In this document: piece by piece, positions 44,770 through 57,400 of the stretch | How the letters are laid out: each line of letters opens with the position of its first letter | Position numbering within the stretch: the stretch's first letter is position 1 | Origin: Bugula neritina | Taxonomy: Eukaryota; Bryozoa; Gymnolaemata; Cheilostomatida; Bugulidae | Reading direction: 5' to 3' | Assembly (NCBI GenBank): GCA_964035545.1 | Contig: OZ037770.1 | Location: 10,380,973 to 10,444,972, forward strand | DNA: 64,000 nucleotides | Translations under genes and position numbers: made by a program | The notes under the pieces: generated by a model | The model's database searches: none | What the model was told of the DNA's origin: nothing | What the model saw: only the letters and a program-made list of their open reading frames with translations

Positions 44770-45731
44770 TACTAATAGCAATACTGTAATAGTATTACAG
44801 TATTATGACTACTACAACTGTTAGAATCATTATCATATTTATACTCATAGCCATAGTGATAGTGACCCTGTCTACTTATAGTTACACTAATACTAATAGT
44901 AACATTATCATATGACTAACACTTTTCGAAATAGAATGTAATTAATGAAAGTGCATGTGATTGAATCATTGTCATTAGTGTTATGAATAATAACCTATAA
45001 GTGCGAGTATCAATATGAGTGTAAGTATGATTATCTGAATACCAAAACATATAATACTGAGTCCTATACTTATAGTTACTATAAGTATAAGACTCCCAGT
45101 ATCAATATTCAGGTTGACATTTACCTGCATTAGCCATTCACTGAATCAATAACTTTGAGTATCAACATATAGTTAATATCGAATATGAATATCAAGATGA
45201 AGACCGCTGTTAAGTGTTAGTGATTATTAGTATCACTCTGACTATCCATATTACTAAGAGTGGAAGTAACAATATCCTTATTCTATGTTCTAAATATAAG
45301 TTTTCAAATTTATTGTAAATCTCTGTAACTACATGACATAGTACAATATGTGTACAGCATCCTGTTGGTTAATCAAATTGTGGGAATTCTTTGTGAATTT
45401 CCTTTTCAATATTTGAAAATTTTCAAGTTCAAGTCGAATGATTTTATCAAATTAGTTATTATTAATTATCCACTGCTTATAGCTAATGTTTTTACTTTTA
45501 ATCTGCCTCTTTTGTATTGCTTTTTTGATATTTGAAAGGCATGCAGTTTTAATTCATGGGGTTTCACTGTAACTCAGTAATTTAGTGCTGGTTTTTGATA
45601 GAACACATATTATGTGTATTTTAACTGCTTCTAGAGATTTGTTTTGTTTGTTTTATTTTTTCCTATCAATGTTTCTAAGAAAAAGTGTTTTTATGCAAAG
45701 CTTACATTTCTATTTTATAGAGTAGGTCTAA

Positions 45732-48082
45732 ATGGCAGAGGCTGCAGTGGAAAAAGTTGAGTGTGGATTCTGTTTACTTGAAGAAGGTTTAGAGAATCCC
45801 AAGTGTCTACCATGTGGTCATGTACACTGTTTACTGTGTCTTACTCGTAATGTTGATGTGAATGACATGATCAGGTGTCCCTGGTGTAGGTAAGTTAGTA
45901 GTTTTGTATAGGCAGAGCTGAGACATACTTTTGGTAAAGAGTTATGATTTACATCATATGTTTTACCTTATAAAAAATTCTTGCATTTCGTTGAAATATA
46001 GTTTCAATTATCACTGAGTAATTATGTGTCTTGTCACAGAGAAGTGTTTGATGTGAGAGTGGAGAATCTTCCCTCTGCTGATGTAGAGGACAACTCCGTA
46101 TCATGTGACGTCTGCACTAAGAAAGGGATAGAGAAAGTACCAGCAGTAACCTACTGTACTGTGTGTCGTAAACTATTTTGTAGAAAACATGAGGAGGTAA
46201 TTCCCTAGCATAACTCTTTTTAAATCAGTGAGTGACTGTTTATTTTTTTGTTGCTCAGCTTTTCAAAGTGATTGTCATAATTAGCTATAAATTTACTTCA
46301 GTGTGAAATTCTTTTATTTTCTTAAAGACATCCCCCACAATTTGACAATATTTTACATTTTTTTTGCTATGCATGGCTGAGTTTTTTTTAATATAATAAT
46401 TAATATTAATTGACCCTTGTTCATCACAGTCAACAAGTAGTCTTGCATTCTGTAAAACCTTTTTGGGGGTTTACTAAGCAGATAAAATACATTATTTTGT
46501 ATCTAACATCATGAGGATGTAATGCTCTGTAGTGATAGCCTCTAGACTGTGTTCTTAACCTCGCTATGTGCAGTTGAGTTATGTTTCTCAGTAAATATGT
46601 ATTCTGTTATATTCAGTCACATGATGACACCAGTGATGACCACCAGAAGATGACCATCTCTGACTACAGAATACAAGCCAAGAGATTGGAGAAACGAGTT
46701 TGTCCCAAACACACAGCATATCCCTACTCACTGGGATGTAAAATCTGCGTTCAGATATTTTGTTTGCAATGCACATCTTCAACCAACTTATGTGTTGGAG
46801 GTACAGAATTTTTATACTATTATTTCATGCTATAATTATCATTCAACTTTGGTTTGCTTAATGCAATTTTTCTGTTTTTTTTTTAGTCGGAGATAATGTG
46901 CTCTTTGCCTTTTGCATTTACTTGAATTCTTCAAGATTGATATCAAAATTTATAAAGTTAGCATAGCAATCTAATAGTAAAAACAGACCTGGCTGAAAAA
47001 ATAGTACGACACAGTTAAAAAATACCTTTGAATAATAATGATTGATGTTAGGATTTTTATGCTGTGATTTTATGCTATACTTATTTGGCAACTTTTGATC
47101 TTTTAGTAATTATGATAGTGCATTAGTTGGCTTTTTAAAAATAACTTGAATCTTTTAACAAGATGAGGTCAAAATGTATAAAGTTAATGTAGGAATTAAA
47201 TAGTAAAATCAGACCTGACTAAAAAATAGCATGACAGAGTTGGAAACATATGTTGGATTGACATTTTCTCTGATTGGAACTCAACCAGTCTTTATACAAG
47301 ATGTTGTACACCAATAATATGAAATACTTGTTCACAATGAGCCTGTATTGAATGAGTTCCAAACATAATTTGAAATATACTAATAAATTGCTTGTGCAGA
47401 TTGAAATGAATCTATATTGTATTACACAGATTCTGAGCATAAGCTGGTTAATTTGGATGACCTAATTAAAGACCTGATCAATATTGATGAATTGACTTCT
47501 GCAGAAGACAGGATGTCCGCCCACTTTAAACAATTATCTAAAACCTTATCTGATTTTGATACGGAGACTGGTGAATTGCTGAATATTCTTCATACACAGC
47601 GAGATGAGCATGTAAGATTATTATTGGTGTGATATATTTTAATATGCTTATGAATCTTTTATTAGATATTTATGCTTCAACGTGCTGGTAACTTCCGTTT
47701 TTCGGAATTGCCTTGCTTTGATTAACTAGGTCACAAATCTCGATATTTGAAGGTTTAAATAAAAGTAAAAAAGTAACAGTGCTATCTTTAACTTCCTGTA
47801 ACTTTTGTGTTGAGTTCTCAGTCTTATAATAATATATACTTAGCTAGTTGATATCATATTATCAAATACTTGTTTTAGTTGACTGAAGTGAGACTAAAGT
47901 ATGAGAAACTGGAGAAGGAATTCTCAGCTAGTAGAAAGAAGACTAAAGAGGAACTGAACAGATACATGGAGAGAGAAGTTGGAACTGTTTTGTCTCAACT
48001 GAGTAACAATAGAATGAAAATAGAAGCTCAACTTAGACAAAACCATCAGGTTTGTAGAATTCAATATTTTCCACTAAACTGA
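45732..48082 (+). CDS. TRIM-like gene D, truncated: RING, B-boxes and coiled coil without propeller
   Basis: Exons 45732-45889, 46040-46196, 46617-46800, 47430-47611 and 47879-48049 are intact and match genes B and E closely. All RING and B-box ligands are present. Exons 6, 7 and 8 are absent: 760 bp after exon 5 the sequence is already the decayed propeller relic (48808) that normally follows exon 8. If the exon 5 donor (CAG|GTTTGT) is unused, the frame ends at 48082 after ten extra residues. If it splices to the relic, it ends after three. Either way the product is about 290 residues with an E3 module and a dimerisation coil but no target-binding propeller. It could be a decaying gene or a regulator of the full-length paralogs. 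Confidence 0.8.
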
Positions 48083-48807
48083 TTTTCCATTTTACTGTTT
48101 TCTGTCTTGTAATAATTTCTACTTATGATTTACACTTTGCGGTGTGTAAGAGATTCTAGTAGGTAGGCCTGTTTCTTTTCTCAATTCCTTGGGACCACCA
48201 GCAATGGTGCTGTCAAATAAATTTGTATATGTAAGACGGTTTTGTATGTTTTATAGTGGTATAGGTTATATCATAGTGTATGTTATATAATAGTGTATGT
48301 CGGGGATGGGCAAATGTTTGTGAAATGAGGGGCCAGATCTCAAGATTTAAGGTGTCAGAAGGGCCAGGTTTGTTTGTTGTAAATTCAAGGTACACAATGC
48401 TGAACTATTAATTGCAAATATAAATTGCCTTTTCTTCAGTTTCCTGAGCTAAAAGTGTAAATGCCAGAATGTAGATGCAGAATATAAAAGATATGACAGT
48501 TTATTAATTTAACAAGTTGTATATAGTTTTCTAAGCAAGAAAGCAGCAAATAATATATTGGGTACACTTAGAGTACTGGAATTAGTGAGAAGTATAAAAA
48601 ACACTTTTAGTAGCCATATTAGCACTAATGTCACTGCTAGTTGTGGGTTCATGTATGGCTACTTGCAGATGTTCTTTGGTGAGCTAGCTGTGTTCTATTA
48701 CTATTTGTATATGGTTCATGCTAGAAAACATGCATTTGCATCTATAAGTATAACTAAATCACAGGCTATAATTGTTATTCATCTGGTGCTGTTTTAATTT
48801 ATTACAG

Positions 48808-48885
48808 GAAATAGACTGATGTGGAACAGGAAGTAGTTTTTACAGCAGACACATCTAGTTATTTGGTTTAGAAAGTGACAAGTGA
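48808..48885 (+). pseudogene. Decayed propeller-exon start downstream of gene D
   Basis: Acceptor TTTATTACAG then GAAATAGACTGATG, GCAGCAGACA-like and TTTGGTTTAGA. Same relic as at 5132, 41124 and 61816. Confidence 0.6.
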
Positions 48886-49679
48886 AAAGGCAGCTGATTG
48901 GTCCATTCATCTGACCTAGTAACACTCTATGGTTACATTACCATGTCATTCATATGATACTTATTGTAACATTATTCTATATTATCTATCATACAGGACT
49001 GAGAACTAAGTAGTAGCAGTTATTGTATATTATCTTTCTTATAGGAGTGAAAACTCTGTAGTACACCATTTCTATTAATAATCAAAGGCAGTTTTATTAT
49101 ATATAGTATATATATTTCAAGACTAATAAATGGCTTAAACTAGGAAATGACCTTTTATATCTACAGGGCAACAAGGCATATTATATTGATGGTAGTGTTT
49201 ACAAATTACTCTTTACGTGGTAACAGTAAATCAACAAATTCCAAATCCCGCTAATGGTACATATATCATTTAACCAGCATATTGTAAATATTGGAAACTT
49301 ACAATGTAATATTGTCTTAGTAATATTATGCACATCAAAGTGTGGTACACTGGCTTATATACATTCAAGGGGCATGTTATATTCCCTAGCATGTTATCAG
49401 TGAACAAAATATTATAAACATTATGAAGGCTTACTGCTGAGACTACCAATTGGCATATAAGAAATAAATTTGCTGCCTCTAATATGCACTCAGTTTATCA
49501 TAATGGAAGGACAACTCTAATATGGCAGAAAATGCCCATTCCAGTTTCTCTAAACAACCACGGTAAACTTGTGTAATTACAGTGCTTGCAGTTTGTGTGT
49601 ATTTTTCTATATGCAAATTGCAAGTATTGCTCAGTTATTCAATGACTAGTATTTGTATTGTTGCTTGTCTTTCACATCT

Positions 49680-49910
49680 AATAGAGAAAGCATTAGCCAA
49701 TAGGAATCACCACATCATTCCTACTGAGGAGAGGCTTGACTACAATAAACAATTACAGTTGGCATTCTGTTACCAGGTAAAGCACTGTTGCTTTACAATT
49801 ATATATAGAAAGCATTAGCCAATAGGAATCATTACATTCTGACTGACAAGGGGCGTGGTTACAAGAAACAATCATTCAAGTTGGCATAAATTATTCAAGG
49901 TTTATTTACA
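49680..49910. promoter_or_regulatory. CCAAT + GGGCGTGG blocks, D-E module
   Basis: AGCATTAGCCAATAGGAATC twice, the second followed by GGGGCGTGGTTACAAG. Same layout as the other modules. Confidence 0.4.
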
Positions 49911-50234
49911 GGCTGCAGGTAAAATATTACTTTTTAATAATGAATAGATACACTATGAAGTAGAACCTAAAGTACAGCATTGTACAGAATTATTAAAACA
50001 TGATGAGTAGAATTATAACTTACTGACCTTACTGGAAAATATACACAATAGTTGAGTATGTGAATTACTGGTTGTATAATAGTGAAGCAGATATACATTA
50101 TAAGAAATTATGTAATATTTACTGTATAAATATAATGTCACATGTATTCTGTAACACATAATAAATACATAAATTAGAAAGACAGAAAAATATAAAAGCA
50201 ATATGAAAGACAGTTTAGAGGTCAGTGGACAGTT

Positions 50235-50483
50235 CTATGTAACACAGAGTAAGCCTTTGAGCTCTAGAAGAGCAGAGTGAACAGATTCAGTGAACTTTGA
50301 CATCTCCGTTCTGTGTTGATTTGTAGACTGAGTGACTGAAGCTATGCTGGAGAATTCAGACAAGTAATGATGAAGAATGTCAAAGTGTGGTTCAGTCTTA
50401 TGTTTCTCCAGAATGTAACTCTGCATCTCATTGTACTTAGCCTGTGATACAACATTATAACTCAGTGTAGATGTGTGGAGCAT
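50235..50483 (-). CDS. Hypothetical 82-residue frame, minus strand
   Basis: ATG to TAG with no recognisable domain. The sequence is hydrophilic and His/Ser-rich with a Leu-rich end (LLELKGLLCVT). A full-length homolog lies at 63759-63511; between the two most base changes alter the amino acid, which argues against strong purifying selection. It is deleted in the A-B and C-D modules. It may be one exon of an unseen gene or chance. Confidence 0.3.
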   Translation of the reverse strand: MLHTSTLSYNVVSQAKYNEMQSYILEKHKTEPHFDILHHYLSEFSSIASVTQSTNQHRTEMSKFTESVHSALLELKGLLCVT

Positions 50484-50930
50484 AGTCTATTTATTAATAC
50501 AAGATGGTAGAAAAATGTTCTTTCTATAAGCAGCTCCTAATTGAAGGTTCTCAAGTTGAGAATTTAGGTTGGTACTTCGAACTCCAAACTGAGAGGCCTT
50601 CAAACTACTGCATTCGATCACCCCCAACTCGGGGCTGCTTATAGATAATTTCGTAGAGAAAATATTGTACTTCAGCCGGCAAAATATTAAATATTAAAGT
50701 TATGCACATAAACACCCTGTATGTACATGAAAAGTGTGCAGGAAAATATACTTACTGGATATAGAACAATAAGGTAGTAGAGAGTGTGAGATATTATTGT
50801 CGTCAGGTCAAGGTCAAACGCCTCAAACAACATTGTGTTTAAAATTGGCTGTAAACAAACAAAACTACATATATTAGATAAGGCAGAAAAGGTGTTGATT
50901 TGTGTATAGGTGTGAATTGTACTTTTCAAG

Positions 50931-51221
50931 ATGGCTGCTACCAACATGATGAAGTGTAGTGCATTAGTTGAAGTAGAAACTCACAGCAAGGGTGAAGAAA
51001 CAGAAAGACAATTAAAGGATAGAAGGGAGTTTTTGCATAAAATACACTCAGATGTAGGAAAATATGATAGCCTCAGTACCAGTACAACCACATGTCAAAG
51101 AAAGGCGACTCTTACTCTGATGTATATAATATGTGGCCATTTTGTTGAGGAACTCAACTCTATCTGTATCATCTCAGCACTTACAATGTTATTAAGATTT
51201 ACAGTAAAGTATTTTTCATAA
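50931..51221 (+). CDS. Hypothetical 96-residue frame starting ATGGCTGCTACC
   Basis: The start context AAGATGGCTGC is a good animal initiation context. The first ~50 residues are charged and helix-prone (GEETERQLKDRREFLHKIH). A frameshifted copy is at 6821. No known family is recognised. It lies 450 bp from and divergent to the minus-strand frame at 50483, so both could share the intervening sequence as a promoter. Confidence 0.3.
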   Translation: MAATNMMKCSALVEVETHSKGEETERQLKDRREFLHKIHSDVGKYDSLSTSTTTCQRKATLTLMYIICGHFVEELNSICIISALTMLLRFTVKYFS

Positions 51222-52009
51222 TATTGCTATGCATCTGTTGATGAATCTTTCACCAGCTAGGTCCTTTATGTTCTAGTACAATGTTTCTCTATAATATGTC
51301 ACTTTATATTACTCATTGTAATTCATATGCTAATGAAGTGAATATAAATAAAGTATAATTAATAAACTCTTACAACTCAGAACATGTATATCAAATGACA
51401 ATAGATCTTCTGCAGGCCTGGGAAAGTAGACTGTTGCATCAGAACTGAATAATTAAATATAATTTATAAGTATTTTCTCATCATATGCTGCAGTATAGAC
51501 ATTCTTCAGCTCTGATATTTTCAAACTATAAATTTATACTTATAGTTGATAGTCAACTGCACATATATTTAGGTAGAAATACCAGATTTGTGTAATAGCT
51601 TGTATATATATGAGTTTTAAGTTTTAACCCTATGAACATAACAACATATAGTTTCAAACTATTTAATGTGGTGGGGAAATATACAATATGTGATAATCTT
51701 TCATGTCATGCTGAGGTGTATAACATGTATGTAATGAGACGGCCAAGCCTTTAAATCATTCCACATTTGTTGTGCTTGTCATGTATTATAATACAGTAGA
51801 ATTGTACAGAGGTTGTTTAAGAAACTGTTTTGCAAAGTTAATGATTTTTGCAAGCCAGTCATTTGTTCCTGTCAATTATTGCAGTTTTTAGGACTAATTA
51901 CAGTTGCTAGAATTTTATAAGCATATTTAGAAAAGTGCAATATTTATTTTATTTTAAAATAATATAATAAATTGGTATAATAATTGTCTAATGATGTGTC
52001 AAAACGCTA

Positions 52010-52157
52010 TGTAGGCTTGTAGGCTTGTAGGCTTGCAGGCTTGCAGGCTTGCAGGCTTGCAGGCTTGCAGGCTTGCAGGCTTGCAGGCTTGCAGGCTTGC
52101 AGGCTTGCAGGCTTGCAGGCTTGCAGGCTTGAAGGCTTGCAGGCTTGAAGGCTTGCG
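52010..52157. repeat. 8-bp tandem repeat (GCTTGCAG)n
   Basis: About 17 units of AGGCTTGC with a few T-for-C or A-for-C variants. The matching sites at 7986 and 43795 have just one unit (GCCTTGCAGGC), so the array expanded in this module only. Confidence 0.95.
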
Positions 52158-52329
52158 CGCTACAGCCTTTTGCATATAATAATATTATTATGGTAAGGAG
52201 CATGCATGTCCATAAGCGGAAGATGTAGAAGTAAGACAACCCCGTGCTTCTGTCGGAGAACTAGAAAAGGTTAAAATGGGAGTCGCGCGCTCTCCTTCAT
52301 ACATTAATATCCGGTTGCTATCTTCCGTT

Positions 52330-52341
52330 GGGGATTTCCCC
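52330..52341. promoter_or_regulatory. kappaB-type site upstream of gene E
   Basis: GGGGATTTCCCC, palindromic and matching GGGRNWYYCC, in the conserved CpG-containing block, 2.08 kb before the ATG of gene E. Confidence 0.5.
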
Positions 52342-54413
52342 GAACGCCATTACTAACTTGTGCCATTAGTGTCAGTATTCTGCTGAATTGCTGATAAAAT
52401 TTTAGTTGACTCAATAAAACCAAACTTCAGAGTGATCAGTGGCTCAAAGATGATTGGATTAAACGCTTTAGCTACTGTAATTTAACAAGATGCAGTGCTT
52501 AATTGTCATTCACTGGCAATTTGCAGCGCTTCCACTGGCCGCTTTATCACTTCTACTTAAAGTTATAGTTATACTTATAGTTATACTCATAGTTACAGTT
52601 ATTAATATTACTTATTAGTTATTACAGTAGTAGTAGTATTACCATTAGTATTATTAGTGGTAGTAGTACTAGTAGTACTTCAATAGTAGTACTACTTTTA
52701 GTGAAGTACTAGTGTTTTTACTAGCAGTACTACTACTAGTACTTCACTAGTGATTAGTGAAGTACTAGTACTAGAAAGTAGTAGTAGTAGTGCTTGGCAC
52801 TATCACTATGGCTATTAATTGAAAATTCGTTTTGAATTTGACTTTCAAATTCAACACTGATTATGAACTAGAATACTATTATGAGTATCGTTTTTAAACT
52901 CAGTATGAGTATCAGCATGACTATGAGTATGAGACATGAGGTTAAGTTAGAGTATTCGTTGATTAAATTTAATAGTATTACTATTAGTTTTAGTATCACT
53001 TTGACTTATAGTTATATTATTAGTATTAGTAATAGTATTACTGATACTAATACTGTAATAGTATTAAAGTATTACGACTGCTACAACTGTTAGAATCATT
53101 ATCATATTCATACTGTTAGCCATAGTGACACTGTCTTTTGATAGTGATACTAATAGTAACATTATCATATAACTAACACTTTTTGAAATAGAATGTGATT
53201 AATGAAAATGCATGTGAGTGACTATCACTATCACTTACACTATCACTCTGACTATGGTTTTTTGCTGCGTGTTTGTTGGTAACCACTACCCTAACCAATA
53301 ATCATTATAAATATAAGCCTCTTTACACTTTAAAACTATTACTATGATTATGGGTATGGCATTGTAGATATCACTATAACAACTATAAGTGTTATTACTT
53401 ATCAATTATCATGTTTGTTGTAATTAATGAATAAATCATTATAATTCTAGTGATTATGAATGATTAAATTATTGTCATTAGTGTTATGAATAATAACCTA
53501 TTAGTGTGGGTATCAATATGAGTATAAGTATGATTATCTGAATACCAAAACATATAATGCTGAGTCTTATACTTATAGTTACTATAAGTATAAGACTCCC
53601 AGTATCAATATTCAGGTTAACATTTACCTGCATTAGCCATTCACTGAATCAATAATTTCAAGTGTCAACATATGTGACCTGACACCACAAAACAGGAGAT
53701 GTATATAAAGTTTCCAAAACTTAGTTATAATTATGAAATGATAGAGCAGACTTTCCCAAACATTTTGCACTTTATTTAAAGTCTCTAGCACAAATAGAAC
53801 TTGAGATATCAACATCAGCCATTCACTGAATGAGTATCAACATATAGTTAAGATGGAATATGAATATCAAGATGAAGACCACTGTTAAGTGTTAGTGATT
53901 ATTAGTATCACTCTGACTATCCATATTACTAAGAGTAGAAGTAACAATATCCCTATTCTATGTTCTAAATATAAGTGTTCAATTTTATTGTGAATATTTG
54001 TAACTACATGACATAGTACAATATGTGTACAGCATCCTGTTGGTTAATCAAATTCTGGAAATCTTTTCGATTCAATAGTTGAAAATTTTAAGCAGTTCAA
54101 GTCGAATGGTTTTATCAAATTAGTTATTATTAATTATCCACTGCTTATAGCTAATGTTTTTACTTTTAATCTGCCTCTTTTGTTTTGCTTTTTGATATTT
54201 GAAAAGCATGCAGTTTCAATTCATGGGGTTTCACTGTAGCTCAGTAATTTAGTCCTGGTTCTTTATAATACACATATTACTTGTATTTTAAATGCTTCTA
54301 AAGATTTGTTTTGTTTGTTTTATTTTTCCCTTACAATTCTTTGTTGAAACATGTTTCTAATAAAAATTGTTTTTATGTAAAGCTTACATTTATATTTTAT
54401 AGGGTTGGTCTAA

Positions 54414-57400
54414 ATGGCAGAGGCTGCAGTGGAAAAAGTTGAGTGTGGATTCTGTTTACTTGAAGAAGGTTTAGAGAATCCCAAGTGTCTACCATGTGGT
54501 CATGTACACTGTTTACTATGTCTTACTCGTAATGTTGATGTGAATGACATGATCAGGTGTCCCTGGTGTAGGTAAGTTAGTTTTATATAGACAGAGCTAA
54601 GATATACTGTTGGTAAAGAGTTAATGATTTACATCATATTATGTTTTACCTTATAATGATTTATTGCATTTTGTTATATATAGTTTCAATTATTACAAAG
54701 TAATTACGTCTCATGTCACAGGGAAGTGTTTGATGTGAGAGTGGAGAATCTGCCATCTGCTGATGTAGAGGACAACTCCGTATCATGTGACGTCTGCACT
54801 AAGAAAGGGATAGAGAAAGTACCAGCAGTAACCTACTGTACTTTGTGTCGTAAACTATTCTGTAGAAAACATGAGGAGGTAATTCCCTCACATAACTCTT
54901 TTTAAATCAGTTTATGACTGTTTATTTTGGTTGTGATCAGCTTTTAAATGTGATTGTCACAATCAGCCAAAAGCTTTTATGTTTTTTATGGCATTCTCCA
55001 GAATAGGACAATCTTTTAAAAAAAATTCCGCTATTCATAGTTGAATTATATTTATCAGTAAACATATATTCTGTTATAATCAGTCACATGATGAAACCAG
55101 TGATGACCACCAGAAGATGACCATATCTGACTACAGAATACAAGCCAAGAGACTGGAGAAAAGAGTTTGTCCCAAACACACAGCATATACCTACTCACTG
55201 GGATGTAGAGTCTGTGTTCAGCTGTTCTGTGTGCAGTGTGTATCTCAGACTAACTTGTGTGTTGGAGGTAACTCTACTGTTCTCATATCCTTTCATATCA
55301 ATACTTTAGAGCTTTTTACTTGTGTTGTAGTATGTTTGAGTATTTAGTCTTAGTAGGTCACATTGTCTATCAACACTGTCTATTCATTCTTATTTCGGAA
55401 GCTTGAATACTGTTATTGTGTATTCATCACATAAAAGAAGGTAGAAGACAATACAGAAGTGATGCTTCAAACAAGTTGTGGGTTCATTAGTTCTGGTATT
55501 CTGGCTCCAATATTATTGTTACAGTAAAATCAAGAATATCCCATTAAACTCAAGATTTTAGAGTCTTCTTAGCTGAGTCTATTTAATTGCATATGTGTGC
55601 AGTTTTATGATTTGTTTCATTACTCGATATCCTTTCTGGCAAGCCAATCAATGAAGCGTATTGGAAATCTTGTGGCAGCAGTAGCCAATGAAATTTGAGC
55701 CATTCTTATGCGAAGGAATTTATTCACTCCTATAAAATTCAAATTGTGGCAGTGTTAGTTGGAGTTCATAAATCTCAAGAGTTCAAATAGGGTTCAATCA
55801 GGAAAGACTCGGTCTCATTACTCATAATATCTAAGTTAATCCACAACCTAAATACATGTTTAAATAGTGCTGGGTGGCATGGGAGTTTGTTAGTTCATTG
55901 AAGTATATAATGTCAAGGAAAGGCATTTTTATTAAAATATTAATAGTGCTGTTGTGCTCCTGTGCCCTGTTTGAATTAGTCGTTAGCCAGATTTAAGAAA
56001 AAACCTTCTATCAGGGGCTCTCCCACAGAGATGGCGACTATAAACTTTTAATAATGGTGATATTGTCATTGTTATTCAGGCAAATATTAGTATACATATG
56101 ATTGCATCACTGTGATGTAGATTCAGAACACAAGATGGTTAGTCTAGATGAACTTATCACACAGTTGACAAACATAGAAGAACTGATAACTACTGAAGAT
56201 AAGACATATCATCTCTTCAAACAGATATCTAAGGCTATATCTGACTTTGATACTGAGACTGAAGACTTGCTAAGTATTCTTCATACACAGAGAGATGAAC
56301 AGGTGAGATTCTGAAGAACACAGGCTACTCTCATGTGTTTTCATAGTTCTGTAAGATGTTATTGGTTGGTTAATGTCTAAGAAATAGTGATTAGTTTGTT
56401 TTACTGTAATTCTCATAGTATACAGCAAGACAAAGTGAAAGGGCCTAACTGATTGTTGCAAGTCTAGGAAGTGCTAACCAATATTCTAGCTAAATTTATT
56501 TAATTTAATTTAATTTATTTAATTTTATGTCTACTTTCTGATTTCTAACTTGGGTTGGGGATGTTGAATTTGCACCACAACTTTTTTATGGGCTTGTGAC
56601 TGGCATTTTGCTTATTATCTTCTTCACATCAGCCACTGTAATGCTTAAGTTCTCTTGTTTTTCTATATGCTCCAGCTTGCTACTTACTTTATTTAGCCAT
56701 TCTGCATTCGTATTATGCTTCGTTGGCTGGCCCCAGATGTTTTGCCAGAACGCTTTTGACTCTTCCTTGTCAGGTGCCTCTTTAGATGTACATTCAGTTC
56801 CTTGTAATTCTTGATAGAAGCGCTTTTCATTGTTTGTAAAACATCCTGTTCTGGTTATTATTATTATTATTATGAGTTATTTATTAACTTTTTTTTCAGG
56901 TTCAATTTACATTCGCTCAGATAATTTTAATTCTTGTAATAAGTACATGAAATATATCTAACAGACTTGTGTCAAGCCTTTGATTTTTTCAATAATCAAA
57001 TTCTCAAACTGCCTAATTAGTTTTTTGCCTGCGTCTTGATTTGATTTTGCTAGGAATTAACTTGACTTTTCTGGCTTGCAGTGACTTTAACTTTAGGAGG
57101 TTTTACATATAAGTTGTGTTTTAGTTGACTGAAGTGAGACTAATGTATGAGAAACTGGAGAAGGAATTCTTAGCTAGTAGAAAGAAGACTAAAGAGGAAC
57201 TGAACAGATACACGGAGAGAGAAGTTGGAACTGTTTTGTCTCAACTGAGTAACAGTAGAATGAAGATAGAAGCTCAACTTAAGCGAAACAACCAGGCATG
57301 TAGACTTCAGTTACCATAACAATATATAGTGGCTCTTTGAATTAATAACAATAAATACTCGTAGTAATGAAAACTAGAAATTATTGTTGATAATATGTAC

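Larger units (their letters stand above)
41124..45731 (+). other. Intergenic module between genes C and D
   Basis: It starts with the propeller-exon relic (41124-41200, usable as a final exon of gene C). It continues with AT-rich shared sequence, CCAAT/GGGCGTGG blocks (42255-42480), a deletion near 42770 that removes both the 82-codon minus frame and the ATGGCTGCTACC start, and a tRNA-SINE unit (43288-43364). The kappaB block (about 43780-44040) and TAG/ACT tracts with a 324-bp tandem duplication (44122-44769) follow. No confident gene. Confidence 0.75.
48083..54413 (+). other. Region between genes D and E
   Basis: 48083-48807 is AT-rich, with a possible hAT-end fragment (GGGGATGGGCAAATG at 48302). 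From 48808 the shared module follows: relic exon, AT-rich block, CCAAT blocks (49680-49910), the 82-codon minus frame (50483-50235), the + frame at 50931 and no tRNA-SINE. Next come an expanded 8-bp repeat (52010-52157), the kappaB block (52160-52380), and TAG/ACT simple sequence with GAGTATCA-type cryptic repeats up to gene E. Confidence 0.75.

Noticed and set aside
48297-48365. hAT-like element end (GGGGATGGGCAAATG)
   Set aside because: Only one end resembles a hAT terminus. No partner end or target duplication was found.
51988-52239. Repeat protein ACKPASLQ
   Set aside because: Translation of the 8-bp tandem repeat, with no gene context.
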